This document shows, piece by piece, positions 10,589 through 22,875 of a stretch of 64,000 nt of DNA. Where the stretch lies: contig NC_073746.1 in assembly GCF_029784135.1 (NCBI RefSeq), positions 161,733,608 to 161,797,607 on the forward strand. The letters run 5' to 3'. Source of the DNA: Toxorhynchites rutilus septentrionalis (lineage: Eukaryota > Arthropoda > Insecta > Diptera > Culicidae). The position numbers and the translations under genes are program-made. The notes under the pieces are model-generated. The model was given only the letters and a program-made list of their open reading frames with translations, did no database searches and was not told where the DNA came from. How positions within the stretch are numbered: position 1 is the stretch's first letter; every line of letters starts with the position of its first letter.

Positions 10589-11430
10589 GAGCTTGAGCTT
10601 GAGCTTGGGTAGACTGTACAATTCGTAGTTGCTCTCCGTGATTGACCTGAACCAACCAAATTGCACAAAGAACGCACAAAATGACGTTTGGGACTAGCAA
10701 ATCATTTTCGTTGTGCAATTTTCGGTGATTCGAGCTTTGAATGGTCAATAACGTCGCCGGCCACGTCCTTACGGTCACCAGGGGAAGGGAAGGAATGTTA
10801 GTATGATATTCGCCGCCCGAAGGCCAGAAGGGTCGCCTCTATAGCGTGGTTCCCTAGTGTTTATCATGGAAGGGATAGTTGTTGTTGGGAATGGTTAAGA
10901 AAAAATCAGCATTCACTGCGGTAAGTGATTTAATTCTAAAATCTTAAATTTGAAAATTCAAGATTTCAAGAAAATTCAAGTCAGCACCTTCCTACCAAAA
11001 AGCTCAACGTCAGCCCCCTGGACCGACGCTGAGCTCAACGCATAAAGTTTTGAGATTTATACATCAAATCAAGCATGTTATTGAATACTTTTTAATAATT
11101 TTAAATCATTTATAACAGATGACTCATCAGCATCAGCAGATATAATAGTGGAGATTGAAAAAATAACAGTAAAATGAAACAAAATTAATAATTTAATTAT
11201 TTTTCATCTTTAGCCTTTATCACTTAATTTAGCTGTTTTAATTATCCGCGGTGATTCCGTCACTCAAGTTCCGCGAATAACCAGAGTTCTACTATATAAT
11301 CAGACCCAGCTGTATAGCCAGCCGCACTATTATTCGCGGAAATATCATTTTTTGTCTGTTCTGCTACGGCAGTGACCAACAACCTTGGAAGCGCCAGATA
11401 TTTTTCTCTTCACTCTACTTTTTCCATATA
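10589..11430. other. intergenic with short GAGCTT repeat
   Basis: Contains a short GAGCTT tandem at about 10589-10608 and pogo-like end motifs (ATTATCCGCG) near 11240-11300, but no coding region. Confidence 0.4.
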
Positions 11431-11703
11431 TAGTAGAACCCCGATTATCCGTCGAATAGTCTGTCTTACTCACTGCGAATAACGAAAATCGCGGATAACG
11501 CAATAAAGGACGAAAAAAAGATATTTTAGCATGAAAATTATGTTTTATAAATGCAGAAATCATTCAATTCTAGAAGGTTATGTACACCAATAGTCAGAAA
11601 ATGTGAAAGCCATGATCAAAATAAAAGTTCATGAGCCAATCACTCACTGACAAATTCCGGGAAGGCGCGGATCATCCGCTCGCGGATAATCGAGGTTCCA
11701 CTG
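11431..11703. mobile_element. pogo-like MITE
   Basis: The left end is TAGTAGAACCCCGATTATCCG; the right end, read inverted, is CAGTGGAACCTCGATTATCCG. TA flanks both sides. At 273 bp and without an ORF, it is a non-autonomous relative of pogo/Tigger elements. Confidence 0.7.
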
Positions 11704-12741
11704 TAATTCATCCACTTTCCCTTAACACGATGAGTTCCATGTTGGCTCCGGGGGCCGCACTCGTTAACTGCCCGACGGCGACCCCCCTATTAATTTATGC
11801 TATTATTTAAGACAAGAAAAATTATCAAAACTACTGTTCGATTTTTTAAACAACTGGTCATGAAAGGGTCAATAGCTTAGAGTGCATGCATTGTGCAACA
11901 GCCCCATGATAAACGGTGAGAATAAATCCTTGTGAAAAATTCCCTTTTCACAATCATAACACCAACACATAAACCACCCAACGAAGTCAGCAGAATTTCC
12001 CTTAAAACACGAAAACCAACTGAAAAATGACGGAAGAATTTTTTATGCATCTTGTCATTGGTATATACGTGATCCATTGATCCAAATGATCATTATAACA
12101 GTTCGCTTCGATCGGCACTTTATACTATCTACAACTAAATAAAAAAACCTCTCTCGTGAAAGAGTAATGATGTCAGAACTATATGCCTCTACTGTACTTT
12201 TCACAATATTTCTACCACTACAGGCGACTCTGTCACAGACGTGAGAAACTCAGTATATCAACCTCTCTCATTCTCATTTTCAACACTAATGGGGGGGAAG
12301 AGAGAGCATAGAGAGTGTAACTTGGAGAAACGTGTTGAAACAGTAGCACCAATTATGCATCTTCCTGCGCCATTTTACATTACTCAATAGCTACAACAAT
12401 CTCTTTTCGCTGCCATTCCCATCACTATTACAATTCAATGGAAACTTTTTCACTTTTGCTCTAATAAATCAAAATAAAACGCGACGGAACATGAAAATAA
12501 AACTGATCTTCTCAATTAGACTTCGCTAACGAAATTCCAACGACGGAAAACACTCGCGTCACACCGACAATAGAACAGATAAAGCCGAAACACGAAGAAA
12601 AATGCCGGACGCCGATGGTTTTACACTTTTAAAAGTTACAAAATTTATGATACTCATCTTCGGTATCATCATGAAATTATCACTTTTGGATCGCGATGGA
12701 AATAATATTTTTTCACTGCATAACCGATAGAACGAAAAAAC
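11704..12741. other. intergenic, nothing recognised
   Basis: No coding frame or repeat end that I can support. Confidence 0.4.
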
Positions 12742-14291
12742 AGAAAGTGGGTTATATCTATGGTATAACCGCAATGGTGACGTAGGACTATCGTTGATTC
12801 AGTGATCCTTTGTTTGAAGTTTAATCTGAATCCATTCTGAATGAATGAATAAATGAATATTTGGGGGACTTCGAAAACGAGAGCGTTACGTTGGAGGTAC
12901 AAGGTTTTATGCATCCAATATTGGATACGAAAATATCCTACTGATGGGGAAGAATAATCTTCAGAAGCTATCCTGTTAATTGCGATTGATTGAAAAATCA
13001 CAAAACCAAATGTATTTGGTCACAGTGTTACATGGATAGAAAACATTAAAATAAACTCTTTCACATGAATGTAATTTTAAATTCCCAGAGGAACTGGCAG
13101 ATTATTTTCCGGATCTTTCTCGATGCTGAACGGCATCCAAACGGAAAGAATTCCGTGCGTGTATGTGTGTGTGTGTAGCGGCTGCTTCGATGGTCACCTT
13201 CTCTTCTCCTGGAGGATCGGCTTCTCTGTGCTCCCTCACAGTTTCAAACGAACTGCTTGCGTTTCAGGGCAGATCTCGATCCTTCGCCGTCCAGCATCTT
13301 CAGCAACGATGTTGTCTTGTCGATGTCCTCACAAAAAATGAATGCGTCTCACCACTAGAATATCGCTTAAGTATGCTTTTTGTGCGTGATTGAATCGAGA
13401 GAAGACGTGGTTTTCGATGGCAATTTGGAAGGCAAACTAGAGGGGAATGAACTCTCTGAGCTCGGAACTTTCGGCGACTGAGCAATAATCGATTGCGGGC
13501 GCATACAATATTGGATACGGAAATATCCTACTGATGGGGAAGAATAATCTTCAGAAGCTATCCTGTTAATTGCGATTGATTGAATCAATCACAAAACCAA
13601 ATGTATTTGGTCACAGTGTTACATGGATAGAAAACATCAAAATAAACTCTTTCACATGAATGTAATTTTAAATTCCCAGAGGAACTGGCAGATTATTTTC
13701 AGTAACGATTAGATATTTCCACATTTTCCTCGATACTGGAAGCCCACCAGTGGTTTATGCTAACTCGATAACCACCTGTTAATAGCACTTGATTGAAACA
13801 TATTTGGTCACAGTGTTACATGGATAGAAAACATCAAAATAAACTCTTTCACATGAATGTAATTTTAAATTCCCAGAGGAACTGGCAGATTATTTTCCGG
13901 ATCTTTCTCGATGCTGAATGGCATCCAAACGGAAAGAATTCCGCGCGTGTATGTGTGTGTGTGTGTGTGTGTAGCGGCTGTTTCGAGATCTTCCTGGGGA
14001 ACCGTTTGTGGCATCGCTCTCTTCCTGATGGATTCATGTCTGGCCTAAGGTGCACAAACAGGCTCTTGGTGCCACCGTTCATCCGCGCTTTCATGATAAA
14101 CGAAGAGCTTCACCACAACAGCGACAACATGCTTCAATCGCTGTTCAATTAGAACTAAGTGGATTTCCGAGCGGCGTTCGCTTATATACCGATTGATGAT
14201 TTCAATAGCTTGTTTTGAAAGCAATTTTAAGACTATTGAAACAAGTTTTTGGATCAAAACGTAACAAGTATATAACGCGTAGTGCTACGTC
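12742..14291 (-). mobile_element. E element copy 2
   Basis: It starts AGAAAGTGGG after AAAAC and ends CTACGTC before AAAAT. The right end has an internal deletion that joins TATAACGCGT directly to the terminal GTGCTACGTC. It contains long monomers of the 13.1-13.6 kb type and short monomers with GCCCACCAGTGG. The initiator is changed to TTAGT. Confidence 0.7.
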
Positions 14292-14339
14292 AAAATAAGC
14301 GGAGCAACCAAAAAAACGTCTATCTACGACGGCTGCTCA

Positions 14340-14725
14340 CGAGAGACTCCTTTTCTCATTTCATTTGGGATTGTGCCAAAAAAAAGTCCATACGACGTCA
14401 TTGGGGATCGAACCAAGGCCGACTGGAATGCAACGCTATTCCACACGACCACGCTATCCATATAGCTGCCAGTGCTGTTATACAGAAGCGTGATAATATT
14501 ACACCTCATCATAAAATGAAGCTGGAAAGTGTTTTCTAAGAGGATAAAGAAGAACATGAACGAGAATATATCTTTCTCTGTCTGGGCCGTGTATTTGAAA
14601 ACCTACACGAAAAACTTTCATTTGCTTTCATTTAAATGTATCTCCTGTTTCTGTTATTTTTTAGCTCATTTAATGTAATAAATCGGAATGCCATAACTTG
14701 TGCTAAAGATTAACTTTGGATGTAG
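14340..14725 (-). repeat. SINE-like repeat, second copy
   Basis: Aligns inversely with 55385-55965. The minus strand carries GGTTCGATCCCC, a polymerase III B box, and a GTGGTCGTGTGG A-box-like segment. Confidence 0.6.
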
Positions 14726-15170
14726 TTTCTCAAGAATTGCCTTAATTTTTCATGGAGCAATTCCTTGTCCAGTACAAGTTCATTTTGTTAATGATTTGCA
14801 TGAAAATTCGTGTGCAGCTGCGGGTAGGTACAGGAAGAAGTGTCTTCAAAAGCGAATTTCGCTGATCATCCGATATCACATAATGTTTTTATCGGATCTT
14901 CCAATCTGTCATTGCAGTAAGAATGTACTGCAATGGTACGAGCTGAACGGGTTATCCTTAGTTCGAGTCAATCGGGAGATAAAAAGATATGCATGAAGAG
15001 ATGAACTGAAGGTGACGTGAAACCATCCATGATATAAATGAATCATAAGAGAATTTTGTGGAATCCAATGGCCAGAACAATGGACGATAGAATTGTGTGC
15101 CACCTCGTAAACCGAATTCCAGAAAAACTCTGAGAATTCCATCGAAACAGTGCGCTATATTTTCCTGAAA
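14726..15170 (+). pseudogene. decayed DD37E-type mariner transposase fragment
   Basis: A translated stretch KKCLQKRISLIIRYHIMF then LSDLPICHCSKNVLQWYELN parallels the intact element's CLQKRLLSFLKKHDLSVLF then PDLASCHYGKKAMEWYAAN (3460-3981). The second catalytic Asp is kept, and the third acidic residue region is lost. Alignment is by eye. Confidence 0.5.
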
Positions 15171-15411
15171 ATATAGAGCCATTCCACACCAAATCAGCCG
15201 GTCGCTGCCCCGGTCCTCTCAGATTTTTTTTAAGACTAAAGCCACAATTTTTATTATCAGATCATCTATTTTAATTACGAATGATTTTTCATGAAGCCGT
15301 AATCAATGAGCTTTTTTCAAAAAAATCGTAACCCGAAAACCAAATGTCTAACAAAACTAAAATACAAAGAAAAGATGTTGTAAAATCAATGAACCATTTG
15401 GAAAAAAATAT

Positions 15412-15455
15412 ATTTTAAATACAGGGTAACTTCGATGTTACCCTGTATTTAAAAT
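15412..15455. repeat. snap-back palindrome (19-bp arms, 6-base loop)
   Basis: Arms 15412-15430 and 15437-15455 are exact reverse complements around TTCGAT. The arms include the MITE tip CAGGGTAAC, the TA target and about 8 bp of flanking DNA. Confidence 0.85.
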
Positions 15456-15782
15456 GTACGTTATCATTTTACTCACAAAATTGTACGTTGTATCGAATTG
15501 TACGTTATAGCGAAGCATAATGAATGTGATGATGTTTCTCTTCGTATTGTTAATTAAAGTTTGATTCATTTAGAATCCGGAATCACAAAAAAGTTGTATT
15601 TCGAGATTGGTTAAGGGTACAAAACAAGCTTTAGTATCAAAATACAGAAAATTTATTGTTCTTTCAGAAAAAAAATATTCAAAAAAATATTCCTTTAGAC
15701 TTTGAGAATGTGTACGTTATATCGAGTGACGTTATATCGAGGGTACGTTATAACGAGGGTACGTTATATCGAAGTTTCCTTG
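15422..15782. mobile_element. pogo-like MITE with subterminal repeats
   Basis: The left tip is CAGGGTAACTTCGAT; the right tip, read inverted, is CAAGGAAACTTCGATATAACG. TA lies at 15420-15421 and 15783-15784. Near the right end, ACGTTATATCGAGGGT-type units repeat about four times. Confidence 0.6.
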
Positions 15783-16706
15783 TACACCGTTAAAAATATC
15801 ATAAATTCAAAAATTTTATTTGATATTAAAAATGTTTATATCTCACCACATTTTCCCTTCGTTATTTTTTTAAATAGTTTTAATAAAAAATCCTTTTAAT
15901 TTGACAAAGTTTGTCGTGTCAGATTGACAAAAATAAACAAATGAATTTTTAAAAATTTATTAAACTATATGAAAATACCTTGCGAAATCGTAACCATTTA
16001 AAAAAGCAGTATGAAAAATGGAATCTACATGCGGTTCTACATGAAAAAATATATATACAGGGTGGACTCGATTATATAGATCTCGGTTTTCTTTTTACTG
16101 TATATAATCAAATTCTGTATATAGTCGAGCCAAAATTTTTTTTTTTTGTATTCGTTTTCTATGCAGATATTTTTCGTTTTTTGAATATAAAAGAAGAATT
16201 TTACTTTTGATTCATCCTCTTTAAGTCAGAAAAAACCTTCCCTGCATGGAAAAAATAAATTTATCCGGAATCTCTCAGGAGGTGGTGGGCGATCATATTT
16301 GATGGAAAAAATCATTCTACGCTTATGTTCGAATTTCAACAATAACAGGGTTATAACCAACTTTTTATGTGAAATGAACACTGTTGCCTATATAATCGAG
16401 TTCGACCTGTCCGACCAACCTTTTTCGTACCACCCTAAAATGGAAATAACAAAAATAAAAAATGCGGGTCTAATATTTTGCGATAAAGAACAAATCTACC
16501 ATTTTTCACGAAAATCTGAGAACCACTATATCGGTTTAGCATGGATTGGCTGTATATAAAAATGTTCTGTTCGTTTTTGTATGGAGCAATTCCATGCCAA
16601 ATCGACCAGCCAATTTTTTTTTTCTTCCTTTGTACTTATGATGGAAACTACCTAAAATCACAATTTTCATTGTCATATGACCAATTTAAATTACAACTGA
16701 TTTTTT
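15783..16706. repeat. AT-rich remnants of pogo-like repeats
   Basis: Contains GGACTCGATTATATA motifs at about 16065 shared with 31680-32280, and CACTATATCGGTTTAGCATG near 16530 shared with 33140. No coding region. Confidence 0.4.
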
Positions 16707-17505
16707 GAAAAGGGTATATTCAAAATCATTGATCTATCTTTCGAAAAATATCGTAACTCAAAATCCAGATATTTGATTGAAATATGATGTATGACAAAGT
16801 TGTTTGAAAATGACTGAACTATTTAGGAAAAATAACATTTTAAATGCTCTGTTAAAAAATCTGACTCAAAAAATAATTATGATTAATATTTAATTTAAAA
16901 TTAAAAGATTTTATATCTCAAATTACCCCCTCTCGATATTTTTTTGTATATTTTGATTGGAAAACACTTCTGAAAAAGGCATATTCAAAATCATTGATCT
17001 ATCTTTCGAAAAATATCGTAACTCAAAATCCAGATATTTCATTGAAATATGATGTATGGCAAAGTTGTTTGAAAATGACTGAACTATTTAGAAAAAATAA
17101 CATTTTAAATGCTCTGTTAAAAAATCTGACTCAAAAAATTATTATAATTAATAATTAATTTCAAATTAAAAGATTTTATATCTCAAATTACCCCCTCTCG
17201 ATATTTTTTTTTGTATATTTTGATTGGAAAACACTTCTGAAAAGGGCATTTTCAAAATCATTGATCTATCTTTCGAAAAATATCGTAACTCAAAATCCAG
17301 ATATTTGATTGAAATATGATGTATGACAAAGTTGTTTGAAAATGACTGAACTATTTAGGAAAAATAACATTTTTAATGCTCTGTTAAAAAATCTGACTCA
17401 AAAAATAATTATAATTAATAATTAATTTAAAATTAAAAGATTTTATATCTCAAATTACCCCCTCTCGATATTTTTTTTGTATATTTTGATTGGAAAACAC
17501 TTCTA
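16707..17505. repeat. three tandem copies of a ~266-bp AT-rich unit
   Basis: Units start at 16707, 16972 and 17239 with GAAAA(A/G)GGNAT and share TCATTGATCTATCTTTCG and ACCCCCTCTCGATATT. A diverged inverse copy lies at 20540-20690. Confidence 0.85.
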
Positions 17506-17835
17506 ATGGAGATATGACTTTTTGTGGAATGTGTTTAATTTTGTGGAATTTCAATACTTTGTGAAATCGTAACTATTTTAGAAAAATAACATGAATAGTA
17601 GAATCTACATGCGATTCAACATAAAAAAATAAATAAAACAGAAAGTGGGTTATATCTGTGGCATAACCGCAAGGTTGACATAGGACTATCGTTGAATTAG
17701 TGATCATTTGTTTGAAGTTGAATCTGAATCCATTCTGAAAGAATAAATGAATATTTGGGGAACTTAGAAAACGAGAGCGTTACGTTGGAGGCACAAGGTT
17801 TTATGTATCCAATATTGGATACGAAAATATTCTAC

Positions 17836-18732
17836 TGTTACGACAGCAAAGAAAGGCAACGCACTGATTCCTGTAGCGAGTTTTATTCAACTGCTTCAAA
17901 CTGCAAATTAATTTGGCATTAATTTCAGATAGCATTATCATTTCATTTCCTTACATTTCAGTGGCCCGTTCAATAGGTTGGCCCTTCAATTCACCGTCGA
18001 ATTTTAGGTTAAATCTGGATCCTAAGTAATTCGTAGGTTTAATAGTATAATTAGGCTCTAGCGTAATATATTAATATAAGTAATTTTACCTTATCTAGTT
18101 CGTAAGTAGGTTTAGAACTAGATTATAAGTTTTTATCAAATTTCACCTGAATGCTACTATACTTTATTATTCTGACTATTTCACTACACGTTAGTTCTCC
18201 TGTTGTTTTGGTTTGTTATGTTCATTTTTCCTACAGCTTCTATACGTCACATCATCGCTGCTGACAGCTTATCATTGCACTGAGAGAAATAATTAGTAAA
18301 TATAACGAATTTTTTGGTAAATACTACCAATCTATAGTCATTTTCGACCGTACTAATAAACACATATGTCAAGCAGAACCATGATTCGGAAGCCCAATAT
18401 CGGCTACATTTTCTCGCCGAAAATGCACGTATCAGAATTATATCCTTATTATACCTCAGTATTGCCTTATGGGAACAATGAAAATGGTTAATACGCGCTT
18501 TTCTCACCAATTTTCAGATATGACCATATCCAAGCTTACTAATTTTATCGAGTAAAATATACTAATCTCTGGTAGGGATGCGGGTTTGTTGACAATTTGT
18601 ACAAAAAATTTGTACATTCTACTAATTTTGCATTACCAAATGTATTTAGTAGTTTTCGACCGAGGATTTTTCTAAGGGTGGAACGGTAAAACCGGTTGAG
18701 ACAGGGTGACCAGCTCGACGGTACCGTCAACA
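17836..18732. repeat. solo LTR
   Basis: An 897-bp block starting TGTTACGACAGC and ending CGTCAACA, flanked by TCTAC at 17831-17835 and 18733-18737. The 5-bp duplication and TG..CA ends fit an LTR left by recombination. The uninterrupted E sequence (ATCCTACTGATGGGG) confirms the insertion point. Confidence 0.7.
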
Positions 18733-18775
18733 TCTACTGATGGGGAAAAATAATCTTCAGAAGCTTTCCTGTTAA

Positions 18776-19857
18776 CACCTTCGTCGCCCAGAGCGGGCAA
18801 CGATATCAATGAATTCGGGCTCGATTCAAGACTACTTTTCTGTTGAATCCGAATGAAATCATAAAAATATGTTTTCAGTCGATTTCAGTTCAGTGTTGGA
18901 AATGATAATAAAAAATGAAATTCAGCCGAATGTACTTGCTTTATATACTATATTCAATGGCGATGAATAACTACAATTTTATTGGAGAATATGGAATAGT
19001 CTGTTCAATCGATTGCGATGATTCTGTGAATATATCATACTAAGAACATATGAACATTTGTGAACTAAGAACATAAGAACATTTGTGGGAAACTCCGGTT
19101 TTTCACGTAATTCGTTTTCATCGTTCTTTGCGCTTGGTAGTTGAAAAGCTAAAAGAAGAAGCAATTTGCATTTTTTCCTCTGAGAATGAGAATAATGATT
19201 GCGCAACGCGGAGAAGCCCCTGTTTATTCCAAAAAAACAATATGTTTATTATGTATATTTTTTTTGACACACGTGTTTTTTCATCCTTAAAATGTTCACC
19301 GGACGGCGTAATAGTAAACCTGAAAGCGAGGAAAGTAGTAACGACGAAATAGTGCGAGGCGTTAGAAGAAAAGTTTCGAGTATTATCTCATCGAGTTCCG
19401 ATATTGATTCTATACGCGGATATTGAGGAACTATACGCAAGTAAAGACCTGGACGATTTGCTAGATGAACTTAATATAGACGACATAATGATATTGATTT
19501 TCCAACAGTACATTCAAAATGCGATTTTTCACAAATAAGTATGTTCTACTAGTCAAGTCATTTCGTTTGATACCCATATTGATGAATTGAAAAAAATGTC
19601 CCATTTTGTGATGGCGGTCGTTTTGGATTTACATTTTTCATAAATAACTGTGTTCTACTAGTCAAGCCCTTTCATTTGATACCCAAATTGATGGAGTTTT
19701 GATAAAATATGTAGTCCGCCTTTTTGTAGCGACCGCCATATTGGATTTTCTAGACCATAGAATACGCAGTTATATAACGACAGCAGAGATAAAGGCGTGC
19801 TCCAAATTTCAGATCAATCGGTCAACAGGAAGGTGGTTACAATTCTTTTGATCTGGC
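18776..19857 (+). mobile_element. TTAA-site insertion, piggyBac-like remnant
   Basis: E sequence breaks at CCTGTTAA, and foreign sequence follows (CACCTTCGTCGCCCAGAG). At 19292-19426 an acidic/serine-rich ORF begins MFTGRRNSKPESEESSNDEI and continues after a frame change as YADIEELYASKDLDDLLDEL, resembling piggyBac transposase N-termini. The right end lacks a second TTAA, so it is deleted there. Assignment is by site and composition only. Confidence 0.4.
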
Positions 19858-20522
19858 AGAACTGGCAGATTATTTTTCAGCAACGATAACATCTTTCCAG
19901 ATTCTTCTTGATGCCGTATAATAACCAAACGAAAAGAGTGGCTCGCGTGTATTTGTGTGTGTGACGGTTGCTCCGATGCCTCAAGCGGAACCGTTTTTCA
20001 ATGCTGGTACTTTCTTGGTCGCTTTTTCAGTGGCATCTCTCTCCTCCTGATGGATTCCCTTCAGGCCTAAAGTGCACAAACAGGCCCTTGGTGACACCGT
20101 TCATCAGCGCTTTCATGATGAATGAAGTTCGCTTCACCACAACAGCGACAACATGATCCAATCGCTGTTCATTTATAACTGAGTGGATTTCGGTTCGGTT
20201 CTTGTTTTTAAAGGGACTTTAACCCAAGGGTCATTCGTCCCTGTGAGTGGATTTCCGAGCGGCGCTCGCTTATATACCGATTGGTGATTTGAATAGCCTG
20301 TTTTGAAAGCAAGTTTAAGGCTATTGAAACAAGTTTTTGGATCAAAAAGTAACAAGTGTATAACGGGTAGACACTTTATCTTTCGAATGAAGTGGTTATC
20401 ATACCATTTCGTTCAGTTGTTTAGGAGCTATTAACGCTCAAAATCTCGGTCTCCGGCGTAACGCTTTCGTCGAAACTCGATTTTACACCCCGGTATAGAA
20501 ATGAAAGACGTAGTCCTACGTC

Positions 20523-20703
20523 AAAAAGTTTTATCCTAGAATTAACCTTATTTTCCTTAATAGTTCATTGATTTTTCAACAACTTTGTCAAACGTCATAT
20601 TTCAATCAAACATCTGGATTTTGAGTTACGATTTTTTGGGAGAAAGATCAATCATTTTGAATAAGCCCTTTTCAAAAATCAGTCTCAACTTAGATTGGCC
20701 ATA
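20523..20703 (-). repeat. inverse copy of the ~266-bp repeat family
   Basis: Reverse complement of sequence in 16640-16800, continuing after the MITE to about 21125 (CGATTTGGCGTGGCATTGC). Confidence 0.6.
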
Positions 20704-20994
20704 CTGCCGTTCTACGCGTAGTTGTCCCATGTTCCAAAATCAGCAACTGAGAAAAAAGCTACCAAAAGCTTTAAGCATTTCAATTTAGCAATACACCGAG
20801 TTTTTTATAAGCACTATACTATTGTTAAATGAAATGTGATGAGATCCCCTCACTGAATCAATTAAACGGGTTTGAAAATTGATGGTAGTTCTGTTATGCC
20901 TAGAATATCAACATGGGACAATTGAACAACGTTTTATGAAGAAAAGTGAAAATCGTCAAAAAGTAACATGGGACAATTACGCGTTGAACAGCAG
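20704..20994. mobile_element. MITE with 4-bp target duplication
   Basis: The inverted ends CTGCCGTTCTACGCGTAGTT and CTGCTGTTCAACGCGTAATT continue into GTCCCATGTT. CATA flanks at 20700-20703 and 20995-20998. The related repeat at 16670-16690 shows the empty site as GGTCATATGAC. Confidence 0.7.
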
Positions 20995-21125
20995 CATATG
21001 ACAATGAAAATTGTAATTTTAGATATTTTCCATTATAATTACCAAGTTTCAAAAATCTCAGAAAGGGTCGAGTTAAAATTTGTTGTTTTCCGATCGATTT
21101 GGCGTGGCATTGCTCTATGGTTCAA

Positions 21126-21986
21126 AAACTCGAAAAGTTCGGAAACGATCGGGTTCAATATTAGACACAATATACAATTCATTTCAAGAAATGTTGTTAC
21201 GGCATAAAACATTGAATAAATTTTAAGTAAAATATAGAAATACGGAAAACATGGTTTTTCATATGATTATAGTACATTTATGAAATAGAGCTTCGAATGA
21301 AAATCGACTATTCCGAATTAAATATTTGTTCTATGTAATGGAAACACATTTTTTGCAAGTGTTTAAAAGAATCATGTCGGGTAAGACGGACACTCCACCG
21401 AAAAGGAAGACAAATATTTTGTTTTCAAAACAATTTGATTATCTCCTACTTGTTTTTTCAAAAGTTGTCCACTAACTACGTTTGCAAGAGCAACTAGATA
21501 TTATGAACGAATCAGCAGAGCGGTTTTTGAAAGTTAATCCCAATTTGCCATTCCAAATGCCGGAAGCTATTATAGTGAAAAAATGGGAAAAATTACAAGC
21601 CCTTCTAGCTGATATTAGTCAAGCATTTTTGGTCGATTAGTTTTAAGGCCTATTTGAAGACCTACAAAACTTATCGAGTACATAAACTTGAATTTTCAGT
21701 TAGTGTCCATCTTCGCCGCCGCCCACCGTCACCGTCACCGTCAGTGTCCGTCTTTCCCGACTCATTCTTATTTTTCCGACGAAGATGCCGGACACATTCA
21801 TTTTGCACAATTTCTTCCCCAAGAACGAATTATATTATAAAGAGACTTAGATATATTTTTTGTAAAATACACGAAAAAAAACGATGTTTACTTAAGGCGT
21901 CTCAACCACCCTTCCCCTATATACAAATATGTTCTGTTCGCTTGCAAACCCGTCAAAAACTAGAAAAGTTCGAAACAGATTGAGGG
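21126..21986. other. intergenic, possible body of a Helitron
   Basis: Holds a decayed frame with MNESAERFLKVNPNLPFQ (about 21504) and a low-complexity CCGTCA run near 21725. I do not recognise either. It may belong to the element ending at 22018. Confidence 0.3.
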
Positions 21987-22018
21987 TGCCACAGCAAAGC
22001 GTGGCAGGGTACAGCTAG
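21987..22018 (+). mobile_element. Helitron-type 3' terminus
   Basis: A hairpin of TGCCAC (21987-21992) and GTGGCA (22001-22006) is followed by GGGTACAG and CTAG (22015-22018), then T. This is the canonical Helitron end: a short GC-rich hairpin just before CTRR, with insertion next to T. The 5' TC end was not located. Confidence 0.65.
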
Positions 22019-22130
22019 TAATTATAATAAAATACACTTTATATCATTTCTACTTTTTCTACCTCTTTATTTCACTATATACAGTTATCAGGTTCATAAT
22101 TGCGAATTTCCTGGTTATTTTTCCACTATT

Positions 22131-22875
22131 CTAGTAGTGATGAAGATTCAGATGGTTTGAAGACAAATGTCCGTGGCTCTGGTAGGCAATTGGGGCAATG
22201 TGCGACAACGAAGCGTGGGCCAATGGAGCTGAATGGTGCGAAATATGGGCAATAGGAGTAGCATGAGAGATGTGAGCCACTGGAGCGGCATGATGAGAGA
22301 TGGTGGCGTGGGACAGAGGAGCAACAGCGTGATGAGAGGCCAAATGGATTGGTTGAGCGATCACTTTATGCACTGGCTGGGCAATCTTAACGTTGGTTGG
22401 CTCACGACGGACAACGGCGTTGAATCCGGAGTGATGATCAGCATGATAGTCGACAATGCGGTGGTGACCATCCGAATCCAGAAGACTGTACTGTCCATGG
22501 ACCTCATCTCCGTGGCGAGTTTCATGCTGGCTCTTGATATCTCCGGTATGGTCATCATGAACAGAGTACGAGAATTCATAGTTGGCTGGAGCGTGGTGTT
22601 CGACATCCTTCACGATGGTGTGATGGAGTGGAGCAGAATGAATAGCGGCCACATGATGAACTGGAGCAATATGCTGAACTGGAGCAATATGATGCAGAGA
22701 TGGAGCATGATGCTGGATGTTGGAGATCTGATGAGAGGTAGCATATCCGTGCTCTGGAATCAGTCCTGCGCTGGCAGCTACTACCAGAGTAGCGAGAAGA
22801 ACAAACTGCGAAAGATGCTAAATTTATTACGAGTGCTTAAAAATTTTGAATAAAGAACATTACTTTGAAAGCCAT
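22131..22875 (-). CDS. RR-2 cuticle protein C, histidine-rich, 2 exons
   Basis: Secreted chitin-binding cuticle protein of the same array. Exon 1 is complement 22864-22875 (MAFK) and exon 2 complement 22131-22805; 228 residues. The signal peptide [13 protein letters not shown] precedes GLIPEHGY. The RR-2 domain ([18 protein letters not shown] to [12 protein letters not shown]) is complete. It differs from A by an [12 protein letters not shown] variant in the tail and by ending LNLHHY. The TATA box is at complement 22945-22952. It faces away from gene D, 6.7 kb away; the space between holds transposon remnants. A Helitron end lies about 110 bp past its stop. Confidence 0.93.

Larger units (their letters stand above)
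17640..20522 (-). mobile_element. E element copy 3, broken by two insertions
   Basis: It starts AGAAAGTGGG after AAAAC and ends CCTACGTC before AAAAA. A solo LTR (17836-18732) and a TTAA-site insertion (18776-19857) interrupt it. The promoter-like module near 20180-20275 is partly duplicated. Confidence 0.7.
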
